Below, piece after piece: positions 1 through 12,100 of a DNA stretch of 64,000 nucleotides. The translations under genes and the position numbers were made by a program. The DNA is from Ischnura elegans (lineage: Eukaryota > Arthropoda > Insecta > Odonata > Coenagrionidae). The stretch covers positions 806,001 to 870,000 of the forward strand of contig NW_025791658.1 in assembly GCF_921293095.1 (NCBI RefSeq). Direction: 5' to 3'. How positions within the stretch are numbered: the first letter of the stretch is position 1; each line of letters starts with the position of its first letter. The notes below the pieces were generated by a model. It searched no databases and was not told the origin of the DNA. It saw only the letters and a list, made by a program, of their open reading frames with translations.

Positions 1-324
1 GCTGGGAGGGAATCGGTTTTTTAAGGGGGTGTTTTTAAGTTGGTCATAAGTTATTTTTGACGTCATATTCAAATATCTACTTTCATTGCTGCGTTTGCAT
101 TCAAGGTGTCTTTTTTTTTAATTGTAAGTTAATGTACGGCCGATGATTGTTACGTCCTAAAATGGCATATTATAATTACCAGACCATGAATTTGATGACA
201 TTAAGACTGTAAAAATCTGGAAAAAAGCCATGAATTTTAGGTAAGGAGGGAATCCTGATTTATTCTCCTGTATTGCATCAATATCGCATTTATCGCATAT
301 GCCATTTACACGTATCACTAATTA
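1..324. repeat. Intron segment, duplicated at 29573-30788
   Basis: Upstream-intron sequence of the zinc-finger gene. It matches 29573-29830 and 29945-30788 in the same order, including the phrase 'gctgggagggaatcgg' at the start and 'cctgatttattctc' near 255. The second copy carries two extra insertions. No coding potential is seen. The segment ends at a TA dinucleotide (323-324) where a transposon has inserted. Confidence 0.8.
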
Positions 325-2893
325 CAGTAAAACCTCTTTACATCGTAATGGAGGGGACCAAAATTTGGGCAATTTGATGTATTGGAGGTTCACTATAGAG
401 AGATTTCAGTGATAGGCACCATTTTTTCATATCCTTCAGAAATGAAAGGCACTACTGTATTTTAAACCATTATATTTATGTGTTTAAACAAACATGCATG
501 CATCATTGAACATATGTTTATTATTTAATAATTACAGAAAGCGAGCGCTATCGCATGATTTTTACCATGATTCTATAGAAAATAATGTGATGTCTCTCAA
601 TTCAATAGTCACTTTAAATGATTGGGAAAATTTGATATTTTTTTTCTTATTTACTCTAAGGTTTGCTCTCATATTGATCAAACTGGCCAAAACTAATGGT
701 TAACGTGAAAATTACAACATACAGTGGAACCTCGTTAAAGCGAGTACGGGCTATAGCGACACCCCCGCTATTACGAGAGATAGCCGATGCACCGTCGATT
801 GACCCTTTAATAAGCGTGTTAAAAAATTCGTTTTTACCAGGCCCTTTTGGTGTTGGCTCTTGCCGTAGCGAGGGTTTCACCGCCGGAAAAACTTACATCA
901 AGACTCCTTAATCTCTGTAATTGCTAGCGGTCTGTTAGAAATGAAGTTAATGGAGTGCTCAATCTCAAATTTATGTGGTAAACTGTCGTTCGATAAATAA
1001 GTAGTTAATTTTGGTGAAAATATTGTGGCATTAGCATTCATGAATGCTTGATCTTCTTTTGTTCCCCGTGCGGCAGAGAGCTGTCTTCAGCATAACCGCA
1101 CGTCCATGAGTTGCATGAATAGAAAGCATTTGATGGCAGACACCATGGCCAAAAATACACCAAACATGTCTAAGCGAGAAAATAAAAATAAAGGAGTAAT
1201 ATGAGAGTGTCGCAATTAATTTATCCTCCTATTCGCTCCTCACAATTAAAAAAAAAACAAAAGCGCCCAAGGAATGCAGACGATGAAGAGTTATAAGGAG
1301 CTTTGTTCGGGTGGTTTTGCCCACTCCAATCGGCGGGAACTTCTGAGAAAGGGGCTACGCCTAAGCCTAAATCGGAGTATTTCAGGGATAGATTGCGAAT
1401 CGAGAATTTCAAGAGTGCGGAAGGTTGATTATACTAAAGCGAAGCACCAAAGCGTTATCTCCCCTCATAATTGCTGGTGATGCCTGCGGTGTAAACCCGA
1501 AGTCGTGGAAGAAAGGACTCCTATCATAAGTATCTTAAGGAGCATTCCCCGCGTGATATAACATAGACGAAACGGAACTTTTTTTACATCCTACCCCCCG
1601 ACAAAATCCTTGCAGTACGAGGTATTTTTTGCAATGATGCCTCTAAAGGTATGTAGTGCGCCTTAGCGATGATGTAGGATGTACGATGCAATGATACTCA
1701 GCGTGAATTGTCCGGATGGACGTATTTATTCTCCGTTGCGGATTCACAAGGGTGAACTATTCACGTCAGTGGTCGGAGTCGTACTGGCGCTCTCTTCCGT
1801 CACGTGGGTAGCCGAGCATCCCCTGGTGGCCGCTGGAAGAACTCAAAGAACTCTCGTTTGCAGTGCCGTGGTAAACTCGGTGAATTATTTCAAAGACGTC
1901 GCAAGCGTAACACTCAAAAAGGAACTTTTTTTTAACAACGGCAATTTTAGTCACATCATTTTTCAAGCTTAGCAAACCTTTTACTGTAGATAATGAAAAT
2001 ATTACATTATCTGATAGAAAAAGTCTTCCAAGGCAGAAACGTTATGCAACGTTCCACCGTTTTCGACTACAGAAACAAATGCAATACGTTATTTCACTTC
2101 ACTGCCGCTTAATGTACAGGAACAATAAACATACACCAATGGAAACATTGGAGGCATTAAATAACCACGATACTGTTTTATTAGTTAATTTTTGAATTTT
2201 CAGTGGAGAATACCAAAATAATTGAATGATTACGTAAATGCACTAATTGAGTGCATAGTAAAATGGCCTCGTCGGTTGTGCATAGGCATAATGATTGACA
2301 TAACAATGCTTTGCATTTTTATTCAGTGCGGGGCTTATAAATTGTTTGAATAGTAAGTCGTTGTTTGAGTAAGGAAATATAGTGATGCAAAAAAACATCA
2401 CCTTTCGTCTGGATTTATACTTACGTTTATCGGATAGAAATTTATCTGTCGCCGCACCACTCCTGTTCCTGTATAACTGTTCGTAACAGGTATATTGGCT
2501 ATTATTTGCTCCACCTCCAGTAAAGCGACAATTCACTATAGCAAGTGTTTATTGGTGCACCGTGGGGTGTCGTTTTATCGAGGTTGCACTGTATTAAAGG
2601 TATATAAGAAAAAAAAGTGAAACATTTATTGCTGAAAATGTCATTCCATGTATGTAATCGAGGCTGCATTAATTGTCTCTAGTTGTCTCAGTACAAAGTG
2701 GAGGTAATTAGGCCATCTCGGGGGTATATCCTTGGTATGATAAGTGTAGGTTTCACTGTATAAAGAGGTTCATTACAGAGGTTTGCCTGTAAATTTACAT
2801 GTAAATCAGACGGGACCATAGGGGTGGTATGAGGTTTAGGGGAAGTATGGATGTTTATGATGTAAAGAGGTTCACTACATAGAGGTTTTACTG
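325..2893 (-). mobile_element. Tigger/pogo-like DNA transposon, family E, copy 1
   Basis: The ends are CAGTAAAACCTCT and AGAGGTTTTACTG, flanked by TA at 323-324 and 2894-2895. The copy at 30785-30800 has the same flanks joined through a single TA, so this is a precise insertion. Related copies are at 12530-15281 (opposite orientation, with a Tigger DDE fragment) and 39654-40315. No transposase survives in this copy; most of its length is the nested element 722-2591. Confidence 0.85.
722..2591. mobile_element. TA-inserted terminal-inverted-repeat element nested in family E
   Basis: Left end CAGTGGAACCTCGTTAAAGC and right end ATCGAGGTTGCACTG are inverted repeats, with TA at 720-721 and 2592-2593. 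The subterminal CGACACCCC is shared near both ends. The other family E copies (around 12830 and 39960) run straight through this position without the 1.9 kb, which proves nesting. The end type is pogo/Tigger-like. Interior reading frames are short and match nothing I recognise, so it is probably non-autonomous. Confidence 0.8.
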
Positions 2894-2914
2894 TATTATG
2901 TGTTATCATCATAG

Positions 2915-3172
2915 GTTGTCGTCAAGGCGGAGCCTGTGGATGATGATGCGATTGAGTCGACGGGTGAAGGTGAGGTGATCAATCCAGAGGAGATGGAGCT
3001 CCAGTCCCCGGATAGCAGTGGCGCAGGCAAGAGGGTCAGGAGGAAAGACTCATCGCCACCATCAAAGACGATGAATGGGCGAGGGAGTCCTGGCGCTGGC
3101 GTATCGACCAATCCAGGCACTTTGCAAAGCGGACAGAGCAAGCCTCCAGTAGACGGTGCTGGCAAATTGAAG
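2915..3172 (+). CDS. Zinc-finger gene exon A (internal)
   Basis: Exactly 86 codons between acceptor 'catcatag' and donor 'gtaatg'. It starts [15 protein letters not shown], where VKAEP resembles a SUMO-acceptor motif (psi-K-x-E), and continues with an acidic stretch then [14 protein letters not shown], a basic nuclear-localisation-like run, and a Gly/Ser/Pro-rich tail ending GKLK. A Tigger-like element ends only 19 bp before the acceptor AG (element end 2893, AG at 2913-2914), so the branch point or polypyrimidine region of this intron must lie inside or very close to transposon DNA. A 39-bp decayed copy of the exon start is at 30809. Confidence 0.88.
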
Positions 3173-6100
3173 GTAATGTCAACATCAATAGTGATTTATT
3201 AGATTAAATTGTATTCTCCTATAGCCATCTATCATTCATAGCATCGGAAGAACTAAGCGTGATGGCGTGGAATTATTCACTTATTGAATATATTCCCAAA
3301 TCTCATTTTTCGGGAAATAAAAATAAAAATTTATAACTAAGAAAGTTGAAAAAATCCCTTGAAAATATTTAGATAATGGTACACTTAATTCTGTCTTAGA
3401 ATGGGGGGAAAAACAAAAGTTCTTGTTTTATTTATATATTTACTATAATAAGTCATATAATATTATATTCCCTCCACTCAAAAGAGTTTTTATCAAAAAT
3501 TGGAACCAATAATATTTTCCCCAGCTACTTTTTGATGCTTAACTCTTTTATTTCTTATGAAAAGGGGAAAATAACAGTGTTTAGGTATTATTAAATGTAA
3601 ACTCGATTGTTTCAGGCATAACTTTGTGAAAATCCATTGTAAACAATAAAATAAAAAGCAAACAATTAGTAAACAATAATAATAAACAAAAAGTAAATAT
3701 ATTTTTTTAAATATAGAAGACTTGAGTTGTGAGAGGACAGCGCCATGGATGGTGGAAACGAGAACCAGGCGAGCACGGCCCAGCGTGTTAGTGGAAGAAG
3801 AGTAACATTTTTTGAATGTTACATTTATTCCACTCCTTGCAATAAGGATTACTTAAACGACAGATAGAATGGGGATGTTACTGTTCTTCTCTTAAATGAC
3901 AGCACTACATTAAAACTACATAATTCACAGTATCCGGCGATATCTGGTGGAAATATTTTATATCCATGAGAATAAAACAAAAAGGTAAACTTCCACACAA
4001 TGTTATTTATTGAAGTACCGACCCGGTTTCGACACGCAGTGCCATTATCAAGGTACCAATTTGGCTTTCCAAGTTCTATATATACTGTGTATCGAGTGAT
4101 TGAACACAGGAATAGTTTTATCAATAATGACAAAAAATCATGTTTTGCTAAACATTCGAATCATTGTAAACATTTTAGTAACTTTGATTTTGATATTTTA
4201 CATTACATAGAGAAAGGGCAAAAGCTGGACTTTTGCGAGAAATTTGAAATTGTTAATAGCCCGCATAATCTTTGTAACGATGAAGTGTGTTCTACCCAAT
4301 CGCCTCTTTTAAACCTGAATATTCCTGCCCGCTCTGTGAATGCATGGATGTTTTTAATGTTTTTAATTTCTGACCTTCGCCAACACCTGCTCCTATCCTG
4401 GTTCCAATGACTTCTCTTCTTACCTTACCAATCCACTGATTTACATAATCCCTAGTCCCCCCTCCTTCGAAGACCTTCCCTATTACGCACCTTTTTAGTC
4501 AAACTGTCTCCCCCCTCCCTTGCTATCCTTTCCCCCTCACCTTTCTCTTGCTGGACGGTGCCAATTCATGGACATTATCGTGCATAAGAGACATAGAAAT
4601 TCAGTCAAAATTCGAAGAAAAAAAATCACAGTATAATTTTGTCAGAGTAATTGATGTGCTTACGCAATCGTGTCCTTCGAAAGGTTGGCTGGGGGGACAC
4701 GGGTGGAACTCGATGGTAGCCTCTTTCTCGTGGTGAGTTCTGGGTAATTTATTCACGAAACTGGCAGAGAGCCAGTTAGTGAAATGCTTGGTGTTCAGGT
4801 TCTGTTCTTTCTCAGCCTTTGCTGAATTCTTTGTTGAAAATAGCTCCACAGGTACGTTATTCGTCATAATGATTGATGCTAATTTTAAATAATTTACCTT
4901 ATTATTACTTTTTGTGGGATTATTTTGTACCATATGATGACTTATTTGCTAAAAAATTAAATTCAATCGAATAAATATTATTTTACCTGCAATTCAGCCC
5001 CCAAAGTGCAATTTTAGAAGCGTAGGCAAAAATGAGTAGTGTTGTGCGGGTGGTCTATACTAATATTTTGTTGTTAATTCATAGACATTGTTTGAACCAT
5101 AGATTTTGTCAAATAAACTTCAAATTTCATTTTTATAAACTATAAACATGTATCCACTCTTTGATATTATCCAATATCCCATATTTTCATAAAATTCGTC
5201 TTCATAGCCGTTTGATTCTGAAATCAGCCTGACTTTTTGCAAAATTTTAAACTTTAGAGCTCGGGCGGCAGTGGTTAATATTAACCGATTTGAAAAAAAT
5301 TTTGTGTACGAGATCCTTATATCATTTCGCAACTTTCCCGCATAGGGCAAATTTGATCAGGAAAAAAAAACCTTTTTCTGACCCACCCTACTGCATATAT
5401 CACATTACTGCGCCTTTGCCCCTTCACTTTGAAGGCAACGACGTCACATGCAAGATCGAACATGTTCTTCCCTTGCTCCTTCGCTCATAGCCTCGTAGCT
5501 TGAAATACGGAGGGGAGGGAGCGTGCTCCTTCCTCTCGACCTCTTCTTCAGCGCTCTTCACTTATAAGCATTTCCGATTTCTTCTATCCACCATTTAGTC
5601 CAACTATGAACACACTCGTTCGAATTTTTTAAGCCGCAGGTTTTGACACCAATATAATTTTCAGTAGCAAAAATCTTCATATTAGCGATAAAGAAGAACA
5701 AGAACAACTATAACAGAGACACCGGATTTAGAATCAGCAGTACTTGGAACGCAGTCATCCGCAACATTTCGTCATCTTCCCCATCCAGTCCTCACACCCT
5801 CCGCCCACCCCTTTCACCTGAAATACCAAAAAAGGCAGCAATAAACCGAATCCAAAATTATTCCCTTGAAAAAGTGACCAGCAGTCGGTCGCAAAACGTC
5901 AGGGCAATCACCATTACGACACGCGGCATACACCCGTATGTGACTTGTTTTTAATGAGTTAATGATCATTATTAATTATTGTTTCCAATAGGTGAGAAGT
6001 CAGCACTTCCTGATGAAGTCGACGCCTGTTGCCGGTGCCAATCCCGTCCCTCCGCAGTTCGCCATCAAGCAGAAGGCTCTGGTGCTGACAAATCCATCTG

Positions 6101-9100
6101 GCATTCAGGGGAACGTGTTCCTCCAGCCAATGGGACCAAACAACTTCATGCCTCTCATGGTCAGTGTGGTCATAGAATAGAAATAGAACACTTTATTTGC
6201 CAAAGGATCAGAGAACAATGAGTAGGTACATCGATTCAGATATACGGCACATCAATATAAAGTATATTCTTAGCTAACCCAAAGGGACTCCTCACCCGCC
6301 TCTTTTCCTATGTCGCTACTTACTCCTCTCACTTTCAAAAGACACGCGGCCTCTTTTTACCCTAAACCAGTTTTTTTTCACTCTTCTCAACACCCCCTCC
6401 CGTTTTGCTATGGTTCTTCCGCACGTGTCGTCATTTTACAGTTATGACTAGAACCCTCCCTCCAACGCGGGTTCCCCACATCCCGTACTTGTATCTTTTC
6501 CCACTGTCTCTACTCTGTACACCCGTTCCCATCACACATCCTCAAAGATGTTAAATCCTCACCTACCCCCCCCTCCTTTCTCAAGGGTATAAAAGGGATT
6601 TTCACATGTTTTGAAGTGTCTTGTACCAGATGATGGCTCAGTGAGCCGAAACGCGTGGTACGCATTAAAAATTCTAGTGGAAAAGTGCTACAATCTTTTA
6701 TTTATTTGAATATGTCTAACTTCCACCAATTGAAGCCTGAATCTGTTGAACTCAATATAAAATGGTTGAACCATCACCAGTAATATGGTAATGCCTGCAA
6801 TGGGTTAGATATATCAAAAATTTATAATATTCATGAAATAATAGTAAAAGAGTAAAATCAAATACAGTGGGAATGATTGTTAATACAAAAGACTTAAACA
6901 TTTACAAGTTCTCATCACATAGAAATTCGTTAAATGAGTAGTATAATTTAGAGATGAGAAATACCTTCAATTTATCCTTGAAAACCTTGTCTGTGTTAAA
7001 TATTTCATTTGTGAGGGAAGTTTGTTGTAGAGCTGTGTCCATAAAATAAGTTATATTTATAGAATTAGAAAATAAAATTTATTATTCTGGGTCAAGTTTG
7101 TCCCTTTGGAACATACATTATTATAGATAAAATAGAGTCAAAAATATTACAAAAAATATGCAGATTTACATTAAACATCAATGTCACAGAATGCTGCTTA
7201 ATATATTACAAAATGAAAGAAAAAATAATTATGTACAGTACAATCCCGATTATCCAGGCTAATTATGGGGAGATGCGGCGCGAATAATTGAAAAACATGA
7301 ACAATCTCAACTTTCACTTTAATAGGGTGGTTTCCTGTTGTTTTTTTATTGCCTAAATCGAAAGATTATTAATCCTGGAGTATGCATTTCATGCTTTTAA
7401 ATTTTTCAATGACAATAACTATTTTTCCCGATTAAATGAAAAGTGAAAATTTTCAAGCGTGCGAAAATGTGACGGATAAGTATGAATACTAGGAAAATCC
7501 CGTTTGACGTCATTCTGGTTCCCACTGCCGCAAGTGAGGTGACCTTGAGGCGAGGGTATGTGCGCCACTGTGATGCAGGCTGCTAGCATGTATCAGAGTA
7601 CCATGCTAGTAGGTACCGCCTGGCTTAAAAAAGGATTATTAATACCTTATCAAAATAAGGAAACTGTCTGACAATAGGCAGTTTTAATAATTGATTATTA
7701 AGAGATGTTTCCCTGAGCTCTGTGTCTCATGCATGCATTGGTAACCTCAGACGATGTAAAACTCCTATCTAATCGTATAGAAACTAGGTCCCTGTGACGT
7801 CACGTGGGGTGGCATCGCATGGGTGCCAATCTGGCCTTTTTCAAATGAGGATAAAAATTGACCATTAACATTTGTCTAAACTGGGATTTTTTAAAACCAA
7901 ATAATTTGTGCATTATGAATACACTAATGGTGGGTAACGAATCACAATCAATGCCTTTCGTTTTCTTTGATGAAGGAAACTAACCTGTTTCTTGTAATTT
8001 TCATCATATACGTAAGTCAGCAACCTATTCATACTGTATATCTCCGAATATAGTCCCCCCTTTTTTTCCAAAAATGGCCGTGGAAAAGTAAGGGGGGGGA
8101 CTATAATCGAGTGTAATCCAGTTTAGCTTACTAAAGGTGACCATAAAGTTATAAATAACGGCATAATGGCTAATGTTCTCGTAGTCTTTCTATTTGAGTA
8201 TATTTATGAGGATTATAATCAGAGATATTATTAACACTCCGGGAGTGGCGCACCTTTTTGTAACTTGGCTAGTGGCGCGCGGTCTGTGAGACCGCATATT
8301 TTGTACAGGATTAGTTCCCTATTTATAGAAGTAGCTTATTGTTCTTCATCATTATTTATTTTTCTAGAGGTTTTATTTATATATTTTTTCACTATTTGAT
8401 TGCTTTTTAGGTAAATTATTTTTCTTTTTGAAGAAAATAAAAACAAATTCAATCGCCCGCAAAAAGTGAAATGCATTAATTTTTTATAGCGATAATAATA
8501 TTTAATATTTTTCAATAAAAGAGTTGTATAATTCTCAGTGAAACATAATACATACTCAAGCATATACATTGTTACAAAAAAAATTCAGCTTTCCATCTTT
8601 CCAATAATTTGGTTAGACATACAGGCACTAATATGTATCAAATATAACCAACCATTGAATAAATTGACAGCTATATTTTTACATGTACAAATGGAAAAAG
8701 ACAAATACAAAATATTCTGGAAAGACAAGGTATTTGAATATATTATTTTTTTGCATCAAATCTGACTACGTGGGATATGCATTGACTTTCACTAATGAAG
8801 GTCGTCAGAATTTATGTTCCCTATCACACAGTTATTACAAACAGAGTTTATATGCTCAAGGCACATGAATTTTCTGCACAAGTGGCATGCGTATCGAGTC
8901 TTTCTATTTTTGGAACTATCGCAGAAACTACAACGTCCAGAAACTCGGAGTGCTGACACTGAATCCTGCTCAGGAGGAATTTTCAGCATGGTTTGTATTC
9001 GTAGTCGTATAAGTTTTGGAATACTTAGGCATGCCTGTCGATAACGAAGTTGACTGTCTATAAGTTTATAGGCCAATTCTTCAATATATACCTTTCTCAA

Positions 9101-12100
9101 AATATTTTTATTTTTGTTAGCCTCAAATATAATCTATGAGTTTTTGGTAGCTACATTTAGAAGAGTGTAAAAAATCACAACTGGCCAACGATTTGTGTTT
9201 CTTAAACTTGTGTTTCTCTTTGACAGTTATATGAACTTATTTTTTCTCTATTGTAATCCATTTTTCCTCTGTTGTAATCCATGATAATGGTTGGCTTATT
9301 TGTTTTTGAATCTATTTTTCTTATCATGGTGAATACTCGACAACAAAAGAACTGCCTTATTCCGTTTGGGAACATATGAAACCAGAGTAATTTCTTTATG
9401 AAAACCAAACAATGAAGAATGCACTGCAAGATCTCGAGAATTGAGAAACTCAACAGGAACCTGTCTTTTGTTTTTCCGCAATGCTCCAATCATTGTTGTC
9501 TTATGTTCAGAGAGCATAGTGGTCATCAATTCGAAACTGGTAAACCAATTATCTGTCACTACATTTCTGCCTGAACCTAAGATGCATTTACAAAGACAGG
9601 AACCAAATCAACAGGTTTGTTGCTGCATCTGTATGGCCCTTCAGGCTGCGTGCCGACGTAAACCTTCATGTTCATCACATAAAATGTTTCAGCGAATGCA
9701 ACTGCTTCTATTTTGATGCCGTATTTATGTTGGTGAAACACCTTTCTGGGATTTGGAAACAAAATTATCAAACACTTGTGTGATTCGAGAGAGCTTGTCA
9801 GATTTGAACCTATCTACTCTCGTTTTTTTGTCATCAAATCGAAGGCATCTAAGCAGAAATCTAAATCTGAATTCACTGGTGAGGAGTCTACAAACTTCAA
9901 TAGAGGATCCATTGGTTTTTTTTGTCAGCCTTATAAAACACGCCCCTGACCATTTATTAGACTTTTACGAATCTATACACATACAAAAACACCAAGGCAA
10001 AACCATGAACAGTGACCAAGGTCCAGCAACATCTTGCCTTTTTTCCCTGATTTCAAAACACAAAACATCTAATAACGGCTTTCTTCCAACCGCTCCGTAA
10101 TTTTCCATTTCCCCCCTTTTTTCCTTATCCCAACGACTTCCTTACCCCCACTCCTCCCCCCACCTCCGCAATTCTTGACCCTCCTTAGTATTGGCTACTC
10201 ACCTCCCCCAACCCTTGACGTTCGACCAATTACATCAACCTCTCCATCTACGAGCATTACTACGCTCAAGATTGCAATAGTTTTGAACATTCTCCTTTGA
10301 GGAGGCCTGCTTGGCAGGAGAAACACCTGGTGTCAGGAGATACTTCTTGGGCACTTTTACCCTTCTACCTTCCCAACTCCCGTGTGTGTGACGGTCACTG
10401 TCGTGAGCGAGGGCTCCACAAACCTGAGTGCGTGAGTGAGTGTGTCCATCGCGGTCATTTGTTCCCTTGAGCAAATCCGCGAGGTGCGTGACTGAGAGCG
10501 TGTTTTTATTTTGTCTTTTTCTTTTGTGTGTGTGACGGTCACTGTCGTGAGCGAGGGCTCCACAAACCTGAGTGCGTGAGTGCGTGTGTCCCACGCGGTA
10601 ATTTGTTCCCTTGAGCAAATCCGCGAGGTGCGTGTGTGAGTTTCACGTTTGTATGTTCAGTTAGTGTCTTATCTTGCCATTACCTCCCGTTTGCAATTAC
10701 CCCCCTTTAGCAATCTGCCCATCAAAGAGTACGGCCTTGGGGAATTAATTTTCTTTAAACACTGTATGTTATCAAAAAACGTTCAAAATATATAATGTAT
10801 AATTCTAAACCTTATCAAGACACAATAATACAAAAAATTCTAATAGTGAAGGTAATAAACCAGCAGAATGATGGGCGACACAGCAAAAGTCAATTCAGCG
10901 GGTACCTGATGAGGGAGCTACTCTCGTATAGCGTGTGTATTCAATGAAAACCCACCGTGGAATGACTAACAAACCTCGTAAAGCGCACAGAAGAACACAT
11001 GCCTGTCGTAATCAAATGTATGCAAAGTAATGAAACGGAGAAAGAGCACTATGTCAGTTACGGCGTCAGGCAGTCGAAGAATGGCATTAGAAGTGGCGCG
11101 GGTCTCTGAGACCGCAACTATGTTTTATGCACAAAGTATACATTTTAGGCTAAATCTCTCTAATCAACAGGAAAGAAGTTCCCAAGATAGACAAATTAAC
11201 GAAAGGATATCCACATTTGTATTCTAACAAAAAAGTTGTAGACCGCAAAGCAGGTGCGCGGTCTCAGAGACCGCGCGCCACTCCCGGAGTGTTAAATACT
11301 GCCACGTTTTACCGGAAATTTAGACAATTTTTACCACAAATGTTGTAAAGATACGATTCTTCCGATTCAAATAGCATATCGAATATGCGTTTTCACGGAA
11401 TCCATCGGGTAGCCATTAATTTTTCTTGGAAAAGTATTGTTAGAATAATTCAATCGACACTGATCACTTAATGACGCAAAACAGTAAATAATTAAATCAA
11501 AACTAAACACACACTATCATTACATTAATCGAACACTGGAATTGAATCAATAGTATATGTACCCGTCGCTCATTTAATAGTTACACGATTTAAATAATTG
11601 CGAAAAATAAACAGATAAAGTGAACCTTTCGTGACGATTTAGCATTTCATTGCATCCGTAGCTACTATACGTCCGTGCGGTTCGTGTTTACAACCACTGC
11701 CTTTACCGCCTTCACAGAACAAGAATGCGCCATAGGTGATGCATTTTTTTCTGAAAAGGCGCAATAATCGACGACTTTAAACAAGAAGCGCCGGCATTAC
11801 TGCATTTGATCGAAATCCAGCGACTCAGCATCGAAAGTGTGATCAATTTATTGAGGAATATATTCAATTCGCCAGGGTAAGTAGGATCGATTAATTACGT
11901 CACATAACGTTTCGCAATTATTTCCGCGATATTTTCTGTATTAAAAATAATTTTACGTTCAACAGTGAGGTGATGTATCAAGTAGAAAGATTCCTGCAGC
12001 AGATTAGAGGCCATCAAAGACGGAGTTTCGATGCCAATTTAAAAATAGCCGTTGCAGAATACGCCGTAAATCATAGTATTCACAGCGCTTGCAAAGCGCT

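Larger units (their letters stand above)
8235..11291 (-). mobile_element. piggyBac-like transposon 1
   Basis: TTAA at 8231-8234 and 11292-11295. Termini CACTCCGGGAGTGGCGC and GCGCCACTCCCGGAGTG are perfect 17-bp inverted repeats, and each is nearly palindromic. Subterminal GCGGTCTGTGAGACCGC-type palindromes occur at both ends. A decayed piggyBac transposase lies on the minus strand. Confidence 0.92.

Noticed and set aside
10235..10618. 127-codon frame on -
   Set aside because: Created by the 144-bp tandem duplication; both halves repeat the same peptide.
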